Assembly: GCA_031082205.1 (NCBI GenBank)
Contig: JAVHLJ010000001.1
Coordinates: 110,961 to 174,960, forward strand
Direction: 5' to 3'
Length of the DNA: 64,000 nt
From: Elusimicrobiales bacterium
Lineage (GTDB): Bacteria > Elusimicrobiota > Elusimicrobia > Elusimicrobiales > UBA9959
The translations under genes and the position numbers were made by a program. Numbering within the stretch: the stretch's first letter is position 1; the number at the start of each line of letters is the position of its first letter. Shown in pieces: positions 1 to 8,637 of the stretch. The notes under the pieces were generated by a model. That model worked only from the letters and a program-made list of their open reading frames with translations, did no database searches and was not told the origin of the DNA.

Positions 1-1
1 G

Positions 2-1096
2 CGCCGCAATATCCCCAGGGACGCCGCCGACGACGTCCGCTCCGATATAACGGGGTCCCGGCTCACCGGTTCGGCCTCTGCCGTCATCCCCATGAGCGGA
101 GGCTTCAGCCTGGAGGCCGGAGCGGCGGGGGAATACCGCGGCGTGACGCGTTATCTCAACTACAACAGCGACACGGGCGTCCCGCTGGACGACAACAGCA
201 TGAGCGGCCGCTCGACCCGGGAAAACTCCGCGCACGCGCAGGCCGGCTACGAAAAGGGAAGGTGGAAACTGCTTCTCGGCGGCCGCTACACCCGCAACAG
301 CCAGGCGGGGAGCAACGTCTCCTCCCGGGCTTCGGCCATATATAAGTTCAGTTCCCACAAGAGCCTCAAGGCGATGTTCAGCCAGTCTTTCCGCTCCCCG
401 ACGGCCTTCGAGCAGTACTTCAAGCCGTCCCCGGTGACGGTGCTGGGGAACCCGGACCTGAAGCCGGAAAAGACCGGGACCTGGGAGGTGTCCTACCTGG
501 AGTCCCGCGGCAGGCTGTTCGCCCACCTGACCCTTTACGCCTCCAGGCACAAGGACGCGATATTCCGCAATTACGGGACCTTCACCCGGGACGGGGTGAC
601 GGCCACGAACAACTTTTACGACAACGCCCCGGAATTCACTTCCGAGGGCGTGGAATTATTCATGCGCTACGACGGCCGCCGCGCCGGCGCGTTCCTCTCT
701 TTCGAAGCCTCGAGCGGAAGCCGCGACGACGCGCACCCGGTATCGCCCCCGGACCCGAACACGTTCGGCCTTCCCGGCGGGACCTCCTGGAACTACCGAT
801 ATGTCCCCAGCTACACCGTCTCAGGCGGACTTACCGGGGATATAGGGGATTTTTTCGCGGCGGCCAACTTCAACGCCTTCGCCCGCACGCGTTCGCTCCG
901 GGAGGAGATAGGGGCGCAGTTCTGGGCGGACCTCAGCCTGGGCTGGCGTTCCGGCGGGGCGCGCCACGCCCTGGCCGTAAGGAACGTCACGGACAGGGTG
1001 GTGGAGGTCCCGGAGTACGTTAGGCTGCAGGTGGTGGAGCGGCTGCCCCTCTACACCGGGCGCCGTCTGGAATACACTTTCAGCTACCGGTTCTGA
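2..1096 (+). CDS. TonB-dependent outer-membrane receptor, C-terminal part
   Basis: The frame is open from the first bases of the window, so the N-terminus, including any plug domain and TonB box, lies outside it. What remains, about 364 residues, is rich in alternating aromatic and polar beta strands. It carries the typical barrel phrase around FRSPTAFEQYF followed by GNPDLKPEKT, which marks vitamin B12/siderophore-type receptors, and ends in YTFSYRF, with the terminal Phe used as the outer-membrane assembly signal. The substrate cannot be read from this part. The next gene begins 1 bp after the stop, so it is co-transcribed with an exported binding protein, a sensor kinase and a receiver. 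Family is secure; role in uptake versus signalling is open. Confidence 0.88.
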   Translation, partial: RRNIPRDAADDVRSDITGSRLTGSASAVIPMSGGFSLEAGAAGEYRGVTRYLNYNSDTGVPLDDNSMSGRSTRENSAHAQAGYEKGRWKLLLGGRYTRNSQAGSNVSSRASAIYKFSSHKSLKAMFSQSFRSPTAFEQYFKPSPVTVLGNPDLKPEKTGTWEVSYLESRGRLFAHLTLYASRHKDAIFRNYGTFTRDGVTATNNFYDNAPEFTSEGVELFMRYDGRRAGAFLSFEASSGSRDDAHPVSPPDPNTFGLPGGTSWNYRYVPSYTVSGGLTGDIGDFFAAANFNAFARTRSLREEIGAQFWADLSLGWRSGGARHALAVRNVTDRVVEVPEYVRLQVVERLPLYTGRRLEYTFSYRF

Positions 1097-1097
1097 G

Positions 1098-1970
1098 ATG
1101 AAAAAAACCGTCGCCCCCCTGCTAGCGGCGCTCGCATTCGCCCAAGCCCACGCCGCGCCGCCGCCCGCGGTCGTAGCGGTCCTTTCAAGGGCGGAGGGCG
1201 TCTACATGGAGGCATTCTCCGCCTTCCAGGCCGCCTACGGCGCGGATATCCCTCATTACGACCTCTCGCGCTCCGCGCCGGACCTGCCGCCGCAGGTCCG
1301 CACGGTGGTTGCCTTCGGGGGCAAGGCGGCCGCCTGGAGCTACCCGTCCCGCGTCGACCTGGTCTACGCGATGGCCCCGGGTCTTATCGTCACGCGCCGG
1401 CCCCCCGGGCGAACCATCAAAGTAAGCCTCATACCCGGTACGCACCAGGTCCTTTCGCGCATCCTGGCGATACAGCCCGGCCTCGGAAGGCTGACCATCT
1501 TCTGGACCGCGACGCGCTACGACGGGCTGGCGGAACAGGCGAAAGCGGACGGGGCCGCGCTCGGGATAGAGGTGTCGCTGCGCAAGGTCGCCGGGCCGGA
1601 AAACCTCCCCGGCCTGCTGCGCGCGGAAATGGGAAAAATGGACGCTTTCTGGCTGCCCCCGGATCCCCTGCTGGTCACCCAGGACAACCTGAGAACGCTC
1701 CGGGAGTTCTCCTGGAGCAACGGCATCCCCTTCTACGGGAGCACCAAGGGGATGACGCGCGAGGGCGCCGTGGCTTCCGTAGGCGTGACTTTCCGCGGGA
1801 TAGGGGAAGCGGCGGCCGGACTCGTCCGCCGCCTGGAGGCCGGGGACGATCCTCCGGCGGTCCTCTATCCCGGGGGGGAGGAGCTCACTCTCAACGCCTC
1901 CGCCGCCAGGCGCTGCGGCCTCAGTTTCCCCGGCCCCCTGGCCGAGGGGGCGGCTTTCCTTTTCCCATGA
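1098..1970 (+). CDS. Exported ABC-type substrate-binding-like protein (COG2984-like)
   Basis: This is a 290-residue protein with a short signal peptide (hydrophobic residues 5-19, cleavage likely after AHA). The body resembles the ABC_sub_bind family (PF04392) of periplasmic two-lobe proteins, seen in phrases such as VVAFGGKAA and the late GIPFYGSTKGM and GAVASVGV segments. No permease or ATPase gene is adjacent. It sits 1 bp after a TonB receptor gene and overlaps the following histidine kinase by 4 bp (ATGA), so it more likely serves as the periplasmic sensor partner of that kinase than as a transporter part. That role is inferred from context only. Confidence 0.68.
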   Translation: MKKTVAPLLAALAFAQAHAAPPPAVVAVLSRAEGVYMEAFSAFQAAYGADIPHYDLSRSAPDLPPQVRTVVAFGGKAAAWSYPSRVDLVYAMAPGLIVTRRPPGRTIKVSLIPGTHQVLSRILAIQPGLGRLTIFWTATRYDGLAEQAKADGAALGIEVSLRKVAGPENLPGLLRAEMGKMDAFWLPPDPLLVTQDNLRTLREFSWSNGIPFYGSTKGMTREGAVASVGVTFRGIGEAAAGLVRRLEAGDDPPAVLYPGGEELTLNASAARRCGLSFPGPLAEGAAFLFP

Positions 1971-3826
1971 AACTTCACCCGAAGATCATGCTCTTCGTGT
2001 TGGCCCTGATCGGGGCCGCGTTGTGGGCGAACATCTATTTTTCCCGCGCCGCGGTCGCCGAGGCCATGACCGCCCAGATAGCGGAATCCGGCGAGATCGC
2101 GGCGGCGGGCGTCCTGCAGGACCTCCGGCGGGCCATCAAGGAGGGCGACGAAGTGGAGGGGATAAAGGCCCTGCACGTTTTCGCCCGCCGCACCGGGGCC
2201 CTCTACGCCGCGGCGGTGAGGCCAGACGGCGAAGTCGTGGCCCATACCAACGTGGCCCTGGCCGGCTCCTATCTCACCGACGCTCTTCTGCTCAAGGCCG
2301 CGCGCGCGGGCTCCTCCGCTTTCAGCCGTACTCTCTACGCCACGGAGAACGAATCGCAGGAGGTGGTCGAGGCCGCCATACCGGTGCCGGCGGAGCCACG
2401 CCCGTCCGGAGAAGCGCTCATACTGGAGGGCGTCCCGGAGAAAGGAGAACCCGCCGGTTTTCTCCTGGCAGGACTGCCGCTGGCGGCGGCCAGGAAGGCC
2501 GAAGCCGACATAAGCTTGAACCTTCTCATACTGGCCCTGGTCATATCCGCCGCCGCTCTGGCCGTCTCCGCCCTCTTCGTACGGGTCATGCTCCGCCAGG
2601 TGGCGCTCCTGGAAGAGGGCATACGCAAGGTACGCGAGGGGGATTACGCCGTAGCGGTGCCGGTAGTCTCCGGGGACGAACTCGGCGAAGTGGCGGCAAG
2701 CTTCAATAAGCTGAGCCGGGGGCTGGCCGAGACCACCGTTTCCAAGCAGTACCTGGATTCCCTCATAGAGAGCATGCCGGACCCTCTGATCATAACCGAC
2801 GAAAAGGGTTCCGTCATCCGGGCCAACAGGGCGGCGGCGGCCTTCTCCGGCTACGATTTCGGAGGTTCCCCGGCCGTTGACCTGCGGACAATACTTGAGC
2901 CGGAGGCGGCCGGAGCCCCTCATCCGTACGACGCCCTGGCCAAGGGGGCGCATATCAGGGAACTGGACCTGTTGCTGGCGGCGCGGGACGGACGCCGCCG
3001 CCCCGCCATGCTCTCGGCCGCGACAGCGGGGGGACAGGTAGTGGTGGTCCTCAAGGACACGGCGCAGCACAAGGAATCCGAGGCGCGCATAGCTCAATAC
3101 CTGAGGGACGTGGAACGCGCGAACAGCGAACTGGACGCTTTCGCCCACACGGTCTCCCACGACCTCAAGGAGCCGCTTCGCGGCATCGAGATGTTCTCGG
3201 GCATGCTGCTCTCTGACTACGAAGGCAAACTGGACGCGCAGGCCTCCGATTACCTCTCCCGGGTGGCCAAGGCGGCTGCCCGGATGCGCCGCCTGATCGA
3301 CGACCTCCTGGACTACGCCAGGATATCGCGGGTGCGCAACCCCTACGAGACCGTCTCCTCCCGGGCGCTGGCGGAGGAGGCGGCCGCCGGCCTTTCCGCG
3401 GCCCTGGAAGAGAGCAAGGCCTCGCTCGAGCTCGACCCCGGACTCCCGGAGATCTTCTGCGACCCGGTGAAGATGAGGCAGGTCTTCCACAACCTCATAA
3501 GCAACGCGGTAAAGTATAATAACAAGGCGAGGCCGGAGATACGGATAAGCGCCGAACTTTTCGGCCAGTACTGGAAATTCTCCGTCGCCGACAACGGTAT
3601 AGGAGTGCCGTCCCAGTACTCCAGGGAGATATTCAAGATGTTCAAGCGCCTCCATTCCCGTCACGAGTACGGCGGGGGGACCGGGGCGGGGCTGGCGATA
3701 GTGCACAAGGTCATAGAAGAGCACGGCGGCAGGGTATGGGTGGACTCGGAGGAAGGCAAAGGCGCCTCGTTCCGGTTCATTATCCCCGCGGCCGGGGAAA
3801 GCGACGGGAGGGTGTCCAATGGCTGA
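1967..3826 (+). CDS. Membrane sensor histidine kinase (HAMP-PAS-HisKA-HATPase)
   Basis: The 619-residue protein has a membrane helix near residues 5-25, an extracytoplasmic sensor region of about 155 residues, and a second helix near 183-208. These are followed by a HAMP linker (about 208-255), a PAS domain (about 265-370), a dimerisation domain with the phospho-acceptor H398 in the SHDLKEPLR box, and a catalytic domain with N box NLISNAVKYN and G boxes DNGIG and GGGTGAGLAI. The SHDLKEP type of H box is common in kinases paired with Rcp1-like single receivers, and exactly such a receiver follows with an 8 bp overlap. It overlaps the preceding binding-protein gene by 4 bp, which suggests translational coupling of sensor and kinase. 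Confidence 0.92.
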   Translation: MKLHPKIMLFVLALIGAALWANIYFSRAAVAEAMTAQIAESGEIAAAGVLQDLRRAIKEGDEVEGIKALHVFARRTGALYAAAVRPDGEVVAHTNVALAGSYLTDALLLKAARAGSSAFSRTLYATENESQEVVEAAIPVPAEPRPSGEALILEGVPEKGEPAGFLLAGLPLAAARKAEADISLNLLILALVISAAALAVSALFVRVMLRQVALLEEGIRKVREGDYAVAVPVVSGDELGEVAASFNKLSRGLAETTVSKQYLDSLIESMPDPLIITDEKGSVIRANRAAAAFSGYDFGGSPAVDLRTILEPEAAGAPHPYDALAKGAHIRELDLLLAARDGRRRPAMLSAATAGGQVVVVLKDTAQHKESEARIAQYLRDVERANSELDAFAHTVSHDLKEPLRGIEMFSGMLLSDYEGKLDAQASDYLSRVAKAAARMRRLIDDLLDYARISRVRNPYETVSSRALAEEAAAGLSAALEESKASLELDPGLPEIFCDPVKMRQVFHNLISNAVKYNNKARPEIRISAELFGQYWKFSVADNGIGVPSQYSREIFKMFKRLHSRHEYGGGTGAGLAIVHKVIEEHGGRVWVDSEEGKGASFRFIIPAAGESDGRVSNG

Positions 3827-4256
3827 AACAGAAAAAGAGAAGCCCAGCCTGCTGCTGGTCGAGGATAACGAGGACGACGTCCTGATAGCCAGGCGGGCCT
3901 TCGGGGAGTTCCGCATCTTTTCCGAAGTACATGTCGCGCGCGACGGGCAGGAGGCCCTGGACATACTGGCCGGGACCGGGGGACGCAAGCCCCTGCGCCC
4001 CTCGATGATACTGCTGGACATCACGCTGCCGCTGATGGACGGGATAGCCGTCCTCAAGCGGCTCAAGGCCGACCGCCAGCTCAGCTCCATACCGGTAGTG
4101 ATGCTGACCACCTCCTCCCGCCACGAGGACATTCAGCGAAGTTACGCCGCCGGCGCCGCCTCCTACATCACCAAACCGCCGTCGCTGGAGGAATACTCGG
4201 AACTGGCCCGCAAATTCGAAATGTACTGGATGACCGTGTCCAGGCTGCCCCGCTGA
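3819..4256 (+). CDS. Single-domain response regulator (Rcp1-like receiver)
   Basis: This 145-residue protein is a lone CheY-like receiver. The acidic pocket is E15/D16, the phospho-acceptor is D67 in LLDITLP, and the conserved Thr and Lys lie in MLTTSS and YITKPP. The long insert between beta 2 and beta 3 and the 'VEDNEDD' start are typical of Rcp1-type receivers that serve phytochrome-like kinases. There is no output domain, so it acts by protein contact or in a relay. It overlaps the kinase gene by 8 bp, making that kinase the obvious phosphodonor. Confidence 0.92.
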   Translation: MAETEKEKPSLLLVEDNEDDVLIARRAFGEFRIFSEVHVARDGQEALDILAGTGGRKPLRPSMILLDITLPLMDGIAVLKRLKADRQLSSIPVVMLTTSSRHEDIQRSYAAGAASYITKPPSLEEYSELARKFEMYWMTVSRLPR

Positions 4257-4262
4257 GGCGAG

Positions 4263-4967
4263 ATGACACAGCCAAGGAAAAGCGCGATACCCGACATAGC
4301 CCTGCTCAAGTGGCGCAACATAGCCGACCTGCTGGCCGAGGTCGCGGGGGTGCCGGCCGCCGCGATCAACATGGTCGAAGGGGAGGGGCTGCGCGTCATC
4401 GGCGTCAGCAAGGGGGAGGATAATCCCCTGCGCCAGGGCCTGCTCATAAAGACCGACGAGGATTCCCGCAGCTACTGCGCGGCTGTCATAAGGGCCAGGG
4501 AAAAACTGGTCATCGAGGACGCGCGCCGCAGCGCCTTCTGGAAGAACAGCGAGAGCGTAAAGGCCGGCTTCATCTCCTACGCCGGCGTCCCCGTCTTTCA
4601 TCCGGACGGCGACATATTCGGCAGCATCTGCCTGCTGGACCGGAAGGTCAACGGCTTCAAGGGCCCCGTCGTGCGCCTTATGGAGGAGTTCTCGGAGATA
4701 ATCACGGGCCACCTCTCACTGATAGCCAAGAACTGCCAGCTCGAAGAGACTTTGAAAGAAGTGCGCACGCTGCAGGGCCTCATCCCCATCTGCGCCAACT
4801 GCAAGAAGATCCGCGACGACAAAGGTTTCTGGCAGAAGGTCGAGGTCTATCTGGAAGAGCATTCCGGCGCGCGCTTCACGCACGGCCTCTGCGACGCCTG
4901 CGCCGACAAACTTTACGGCAAGGAATCCTGGTACAAGGACTTCAAGAAGCCGGGCAAGGAGGAATAA
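4263..4967 (+). CDS. GAF-domain protein with four-cysteine C-terminal tail
   Basis: The 234-residue soluble protein has a GAF domain (about residues 15-150, with CLLD at the usual core strand) and a short helical linker. The C-terminal tail has paired cysteines: CANC near residue 176, then GFW..VE.Y..EH, then HGLCDAC near residue 210. The same tail ends the double-PAS protein at 6904-7971. The CxxC...CxxC arrangement suggests metal binding, but no function is established to my knowledge. The gene starts 6 bp after the receiver stop, so it belongs to the same signalling operon. It has no enzymatic output domain. Confidence 0.8.
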   Translation: MTQPRKSAIPDIALLKWRNIADLLAEVAGVPAAAINMVEGEGLRVIGVSKGEDNPLRQGLLIKTDEDSRSYCAAVIRAREKLVIEDARRSAFWKNSESVKAGFISYAGVPVFHPDGDIFGSICLLDRKVNGFKGPVVRLMEEFSEIITGHLSLIAKNCQLEETLKEVRTLQGLIPICANCKKIRDDKGFWQKVEVYLEEHSGARFTHGLCDACADKLYGKESWYKDFKKPGKEE

Positions 4968-4971
4968 CGCC

Positions 4972-4991
4972 GGCGCCGGCAGGCCGGCGCC
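4972..4991. other. GC-rich hairpin between the GAF gene and the MFS gene
   Basis: Nine-base arms GGCGCCGGC (4972-4980) and GCCGGCGCC (4983-4991) are perfect inverted complements with only two bases between them, so about seven or eight pairs could form. No T-run follows, so it is not a classical intrinsic terminator. It may attenuate read-through or mask the start of the MFS gene, which lacks a clear ribosome-binding site. Confidence 0.5.
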
Positions 4992-5000
4992 TTCACCGCC

Positions 5001-6296
5001 ATGTCAGACACCCCCGCTAAATCGGGCGGGATCTTCCGCTCTTTCAGCCATCGGGATTACCGCCTGTTTTACTCCGGGCAGATCGTTTCCCTCACCGGCA
5101 ACTGGATACAGAGCACGGTGCAGGGCTGGCTGGTCTACTCCCTCACGCTTTCTTCCGCCGCGCTGGGAGCCGTCGGATTCGCCGCCATGGCTCCGACGCT
5201 GCTGCTCGGCGTTTTCGCCGGCGTCTACGCCGACCGCTGGGACAAGCGGCGCGCCCTGCTGGGAACGCAGGCCCTCTCCATGCTCCAGGCCTCGGTCCTG
5301 GCCGCCCTGACCATATCCGGCCACGTGCAGGTCTGGCATATCGCCGTCCTGGCCTGCTTCGCGGGCTGCGTCGGCGCCTTCGACATGCCGATACGGCAGT
5401 CCTTCGTGGTCGAACTGGTCGGCCGCAGGGACCTGTCCAACGCCCTGGCGCTCAACTCCATGATGTTCAACATGGCGCGCATCGCCGGACCCGCCGCCGC
5501 GGGCCTGCTGATCGGGATCATGGGCCCGGGCTGGTGCTTCGCGCTCAACGCCGCCACCTACACCTTCGTGATCGCCGCGCTCTGGAAGATATCCGGAAAA
5601 AGGGCCGCCGGGCAGGAAGCGGAACGCCGGGAGCCGGTCATGGAATCGCTCAAGGCCGGGCTGCGCTACGCCTGGAACCATCACCACATACGCAATCCGC
5701 TCATTCTGCTCGCCTGCGTCAGCACGGTAGTGATGCCCTTCATGACGCTGATGCCGGTAGCAGCGGTCGAACTGCTGGGAGGGGGGCCGGGAACCCTGGG
5801 ACTGCTGCTTTCCTGCGTGGGGGCGGGCGCGTTCGCGGGAGGGCTCCACCTCGCCGGCCGCGGCTCGCCGAGGAGGATGGGTTCGCTGATAGGCTCGGCT
5901 TCCGTATTTTACGGCGCCTCCGTGATAGCCTTCTCTTTCTCCCGGGTGCCGGCTGCCTCCTTCCTGCTGCTGGTGGCGGCGGGGGCGGGCATGATGAGGC
6001 AGTCGGTCGGCTGCAACACGCTCATACAGAGCCTGGTGGCGGACAGTATGCGGGGCCGGGTGATGAGCCTCTACGTTCTCACCTTCGTGGGACTGGCTCC
6101 GCTGGGCAGCCTCTTCCTGGGCTGGCTGGCGGAGCATATAGGGATAGCGGGGGCGCTGAGACTGGCCGGACTGTGGGTCCTGCTCTCCGCGGCCTGGTTC
6201 ATTTCCAGGCTGTGGCAGATGAAGGAGAGCGTGCGGCGCCTTTCCTCCGACCCGGCGTCGGCGGGACGGGCGGAATGGCTCGGGGAGCTTATCTGA
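5001..6296 (+). CDS. MFS transporter, EntS/MFS_3-like exporter
   Basis: The 431-residue protein has about 12 membrane helices. Its N-terminal signature HRDYRLFYSGQIVSLTGNW and the following WLVYSLTLSS are characteristic of the MFS_3 group that includes the enterobactin exporter EntS. The motif between helices 2 and 3 reads VYADRWDKRR. The substrate cannot be predicted; small-molecule efflux is the usual role. It lies 33 bp after the GAF gene, separated by a GC-rich hairpin, and faces msrB tail to tail with a 6 bp gap. No Shine-Dalgarno sequence is evident before the ATG. Confidence 0.88.
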   Translation: MSDTPAKSGGIFRSFSHRDYRLFYSGQIVSLTGNWIQSTVQGWLVYSLTLSSAALGAVGFAAMAPTLLLGVFAGVYADRWDKRRALLGTQALSMLQASVLAALTISGHVQVWHIAVLACFAGCVGAFDMPIRQSFVVELVGRRDLSNALALNSMMFNMARIAGPAAAGLLIGIMGPGWCFALNAATYTFVIAALWKISGKRAAGQEAERREPVMESLKAGLRYAWNHHHIRNPLILLACVSTVVMPFMTLMPVAAVELLGGGPGTLGLLLSCVGAGAFAGGLHLAGRGSPRRMGSLIGSASVFYGASVIAFSFSRVPAASFLLLVAAGAGMMRQSVGCNTLIQSLVADSMRGRVMSLYVLTFVGLAPLGSLFLGWLAEHIGIAGALRLAGLWVLLSAAWFISRLWQMKESVRRLSSDPASAGRAEWLGELI

Positions 6297-6302
6297 CGGG
6301 TC

Positions 6303-6821
6303 TCACGGTTTTTTGAACAGCGGCAGATAGGCCCCGTAGCCCTCTTTCTCCAGGTCCTCGAGCGGCACGAAGCGCAGCGACGCGGAATTTACGCAGTAGC
6401 GCAGGCCGCCCGGCCCCGGGCCGTCGGGGAAAACGTGGCCGAGATGAGAATCGCTGCTCCGTGAGCGGACCTCGACGCGCTCCATGCCGTGACTGTCGTC
6501 CCGCCTTTCCTCTATGACGCTTTCCTTTACGGGCCTGGTGAAACTCGGCCAGCCGGTCCCCGAATCGAACTTGTCGGTTGAAGCGAAGAGCGGCTCGCCG
6601 CTTATCGGATCGACATAAAGCCCGGGCCGCTTATTGTCCCAGTATTCGTTCCTGAACGGCGGCTCGGTGCCGCAGAGCTTCATGACCCTGTGGCGCTCGG
6701 GCGAAAGTTCCCCGCGCGCCTCACCGCCCTTCCTCTCTTCCGCCATATCTTCCCTCCCCGGACCGCAGCCGCAGGCCGTGAACAGGGCCAGCGCCGCGGC
6801 GATATATCCGATCGAGACCAT
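6303..6821 (-). CDS. msrB: Peptide methionine-R-sulfoxide reductase, lipoprotein form
   Basis: MsrB reduces methionine-R-sulfoxide in proteins. The catalytic Cys is in RYCVNSASL, and the fold signatures GTGWPSF and SHLGHVF are present. The zinc-binding CxxC pairs of many MsrB proteins are absent (YVDPISGEP and SDSHLGH at those places), so this is the zinc-free type. I start it at an internal ATG rather than the longer open frame because this gives a 172-residue protein with a lipoprotein signal ([11 protein letters not shown]), placing it in the periplasm or at the outer membrane. A TATAAT lies 6 bp before this ATG, which implies a leaderless message. It probably repairs envelope proteins after oxygen exposure. 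Confidence 0.9.
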   Translation of the reverse strand: MVSIGYIAAALALFTACGCGPGREDMAEERKGGEARGELSPERHRVMKLCGTEPPFRNEYWDNKRPGLYVDPISGEPLFASTDKFDSGTGWPSFTRPVKESVIEERRDDSHGMERVEVRSRSSDSHLGHVFPDGPGPGGLRYCVNSASLRFVPLEDLEKEGYGAYLPLFKKP

Positions 6822-6827
6822 ACCCCG

Positions 6828-6833
6828 ATTATA
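6828..6833 (-). promoter_or_regulatory. Putative -10 element of msrB, leaderless
   Basis: Read on the minus strand the hexamer is TATAAT, with six bases between it and the ATG of msrB. A start site at the usual distance would fall on the A of the ATG. No good -35 hexamer is visible, which lowers confidence. It also supports the short msrB start over the longer frame. Confidence 0.5.
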
Positions 6834-6903
6834 CCCAAAAACCGCCCGGATAAACGCTTGTCCGGGCAACGGTAAAATGCTAAAAAGACCCGGGGGGGAT
6901 AAA

Positions 6904-7971
6904 ATGAAAAGAACCAGAAATCCCGCGGCCGGTAAAAGGCCGGGGGATCCCATAGAGGCCTATTCAGGGAGCCCTGGCTGCCGCAGCTGCATACAGCAGG
7001 TCCTTGACGCAGTGCCGGTGCCTATCTTCCTGAAAGACGCCGCCTTCCGCTACCTGGGCTGCAATTCCGCTTTCTCTTCTTTCACGGGCCTGACCCTGAA
7101 AAAACTGTCCGGCCGTACGGTCTATGATATAGCCCCGGAGTCGCTGGCCCGCATGTACGACCGGATGGACCGGGACCTCATGAAGAAGGGGGGACGCCAG
7201 ACCTACCAGTGGCAGGTCGCGGACGCGAAAGGACTCCCGCGGGACGTGATATACGACAAGACGGCGGTACGCGCCCCGGGCGGAAAGGCGGCCGGCATAA
7301 TCGGCGCGATGATCGACATCACGGAGCTCCTGAGGGCGAGGGACAGGGCGGAGGAAAAGACCCGCATGCTGGAGACCATGATAGCCGGGCTCCCGGGGAT
7401 GGTCTACCGCTGCCGGGACGACGCCTCATGGACGATGATCTACGCCAGCGGCGGATGCCTGGCCCTGACCGGATACAGGCCGGAGGACCTTGTGATGAAC
7501 GCGCGTCTCTCGTACGACGACCTGATCCATCCGTCGGACAGGGCGCTGGTCCGCCACGAGATCTCCAGTGGCGTCGAAAACGGGAAGCCTTTCCGGATCG
7601 AGTACAGGATAATAACCGCCGCCGGCGACGAAAAGTGGGTGGCCGAACACGGAACGCCCGTCCGGGCTTCCTCCGGCAAGACCATTTTCCTCGAGGGATT
7701 CATTTCCGACATCAGCGGGGCCAGGGAACTGGAAGAGTCCCGCAGGGAACTCGGGCAGCTGGGCAAGCTGCTCACGGTCTGTTCCGGGTGCAGGAAGATA
7801 AAGGGGAGCGGGGGGTTCTGGGAAAAATTCGAGAACTATTTCCAGCAGCACGCCGGGGCTAGCTTCAGCCACGGGCTCTGCGACGCCTGCGCCGTTGAGT
7901 TGTACGGCCCCGGAGGAAAAAAGGCGGCGTCCCGGCCTAAAAAAATCCGAGGTGCGAAAAAAGGATCTTGA
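6904..7971 (+). CDS. Double-PAS protein with four-cysteine C-terminal tail
   Basis: The 355-residue protein contains two PAS domains (about residues 30-140 and 155-285). The first has the typical VPVPIFLKD start; the second has a PAC-like end ([14 protein letters not shown]). The C-terminal tail CSGC...GFWEKFE.Y...H...FSHGLCDAC matches the GAF protein at 4263-4967. No kinase, cyclase or DNA-binding output is present. The longer open frame upstream runs through the divergent msrB gene, so I use the ATG preceded by the purine-rich GGGGGGAT. The 3' end overlaps the convergent mntP by 35 bp. Likely a cytoplasmic sensor or adaptor; function unknown. Confidence 0.8.
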   Translation: MKRTRNPAAGKRPGDPIEAYSGSPGCRSCIQQVLDAVPVPIFLKDAAFRYLGCNSAFSSFTGLTLKKLSGRTVYDIAPESLARMYDRMDRDLMKKGGRQTYQWQVADAKGLPRDVIYDKTAVRAPGGKAAGIIGAMIDITELLRARDRAEEKTRMLETMIAGLPGMVYRCRDDASWTMIYASGGCLALTGYRPEDLVMNARLSYDDLIHPSDRALVRHEISSGVENGKPFRIEYRIITAAGDEKWVAEHGTPVRASSGKTIFLEGFISDISGARELEESRRELGQLGKLLTVCSGCRKIKGSGGFWEKFENYFQQHAGASFSHGLCDACAVELYGPGGKKAASRPKKIRGAKKGS

Positions 7972-8512
7972 AGCCGATAAGGATCAGTATCACGCCGCCG
8001 GCCGCCTCCATCCTGTGCTCGAAAAAATGGCCGCCGGCGGAGCCCAGACGGACCCCCGCCACCGACATAAGGAAAGTGACCGCCCCTATGACAAGAACGG
8101 GGGCGGCGATAGAGACCTGCAGGAAAGAGAAGGTCAGTCCCACCGCCAGCGCGTCTATGCTGGTGGCGACGGCCAGAACGGTCAGGGTCCAGGTGTGAAA
8201 GGGGCAGCCCCTCTCTCCGCCGCATTCCTCTTCCTCCTTTATCTTAAGCGATTCGTATATCATTTTGCCGCCCACCGCCGTCAGCAGGCCGAAAGCCAGC
8301 CAGTGGTCGTAAGCTTCTATGTATTCTTTCATGCCGCGGCCGGCCAGCCAGCCCAGAACGGGCATCAAGGCCTGGAAGCCGCCGAAGAACAGTCCCATCT
8401 TAAGGGCGTGCGGCACATTGAGCCGGGTCATCGTGGCCCCGCTGGCCACGGCCACGGCGAAGGCGTCGAGGGACAGGGCGATCGCTATCAGCAGCATCTC
8501 GGTCAAGGGCAT
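7937..8512 (-). CDS. mntP: Manganese efflux pump MntP
   Basis: At 191 residues with six predicted helices, this matches the MntP (DUF204, formerly YebN) family. The start LLIAIALSLDAFAVAVASG and the repeated half with ATSIDALAVGLTFSF show the two symmetrical motifs with membrane aspartates used for Mn2+ export. The family removes excess Mn2+ from the cytoplasm. The 3' end overlaps the convergent PAS gene by 35 bp. A TATAAT seven bases before the ATG implies a leaderless transcript, leaving no room for the manganese riboswitch that often precedes this gene in other bacteria. Confidence 0.93.
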   Translation of the reverse strand: MPLTEMLLIAIALSLDAFAVAVASGATMTRLNVPHALKMGLFFGGFQALMPVLGWLAGRGMKEYIEAYDHWLAFGLLTAVGGKMIYESLKIKEEEECGGERGCPFHTWTLTVLAVATSIDALAVGLTFSFLQVSIAAPVLVIGAVTFLMSVAGVRLGSAGGHFFEHRMEAAGGVILILIGFKILFSHLGFF

Positions 8513-8519
8513 CGGGACT

Positions 8520-8525
8520 ATTATA
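8520..8525 (-). promoter_or_regulatory. Putative -10 element of mntP, leaderless
   Basis: On the minus strand the hexamer is TATAAT, seven bases ahead of the mntP ATG, so transcription would start at or next to the start codon. No convincing -35 is present. Confidence 0.5.
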
Positions 8526-8600
8526 ATAAACAGGGGACTTTGGACCTAAGAGCGGCTGGGCCCGCCGGCCCTTACGTTAAGGTATTTTCTTTATTAAGAT

Positions 8601-8618
8601 ATTTACCAGACGGTAAAT
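8601..8618. promoter_or_regulatory. Perfect inverted repeat in the mntP / 8638 divergent spacer
   Basis: ATTTACC and GGTAAAT are exact inverted complements around a 4-base centre (AGAC), inside an AT-rich island (about 8576-8625) in otherwise GC-rich DNA. The shape suits a dimeric repressor or activator site, for example of the TetR type. It lies 20 bp before the start of the exported-protein gene at 8638 and about 90 bp from mntP. The binding protein is unknown. Confidence 0.5.
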
Positions 8619-8637
8619 TATTTCCCGCAGGGGGTAC

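Noticed and set aside
1865..4132. Very long minus-strand open frame (about 755 codons) antisense to the kinase and receiver genes
   Set aside because: It is a shadow produced by GC-rich codon structure. The translation has no recognisable domain, low-complexity Gly/Arg/His composition, and the plus strand carries clear domain proteins.
6634..6903. Longer N-terminus for the double-PAS protein
   Set aside because: The extension is antisense to msrB and its promoter. The ATG at 6904 has a purine-rich site and begins a normal PAS protein.
6822..6953. Longer N-terminus for MsrB
   Set aside because: The upstream extension has no homology-like features. The internal ATG gives a proper lipoprotein signal and is preceded by a -10 box.
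8513..8637. Manganese (yybP-ykoY) riboswitch upstream of mntP
   Set aside because: I looked for the conserved core in the minus-strand leader and found none. The -10 box seven bases from the ATG leaves no leader for a riboswitch.
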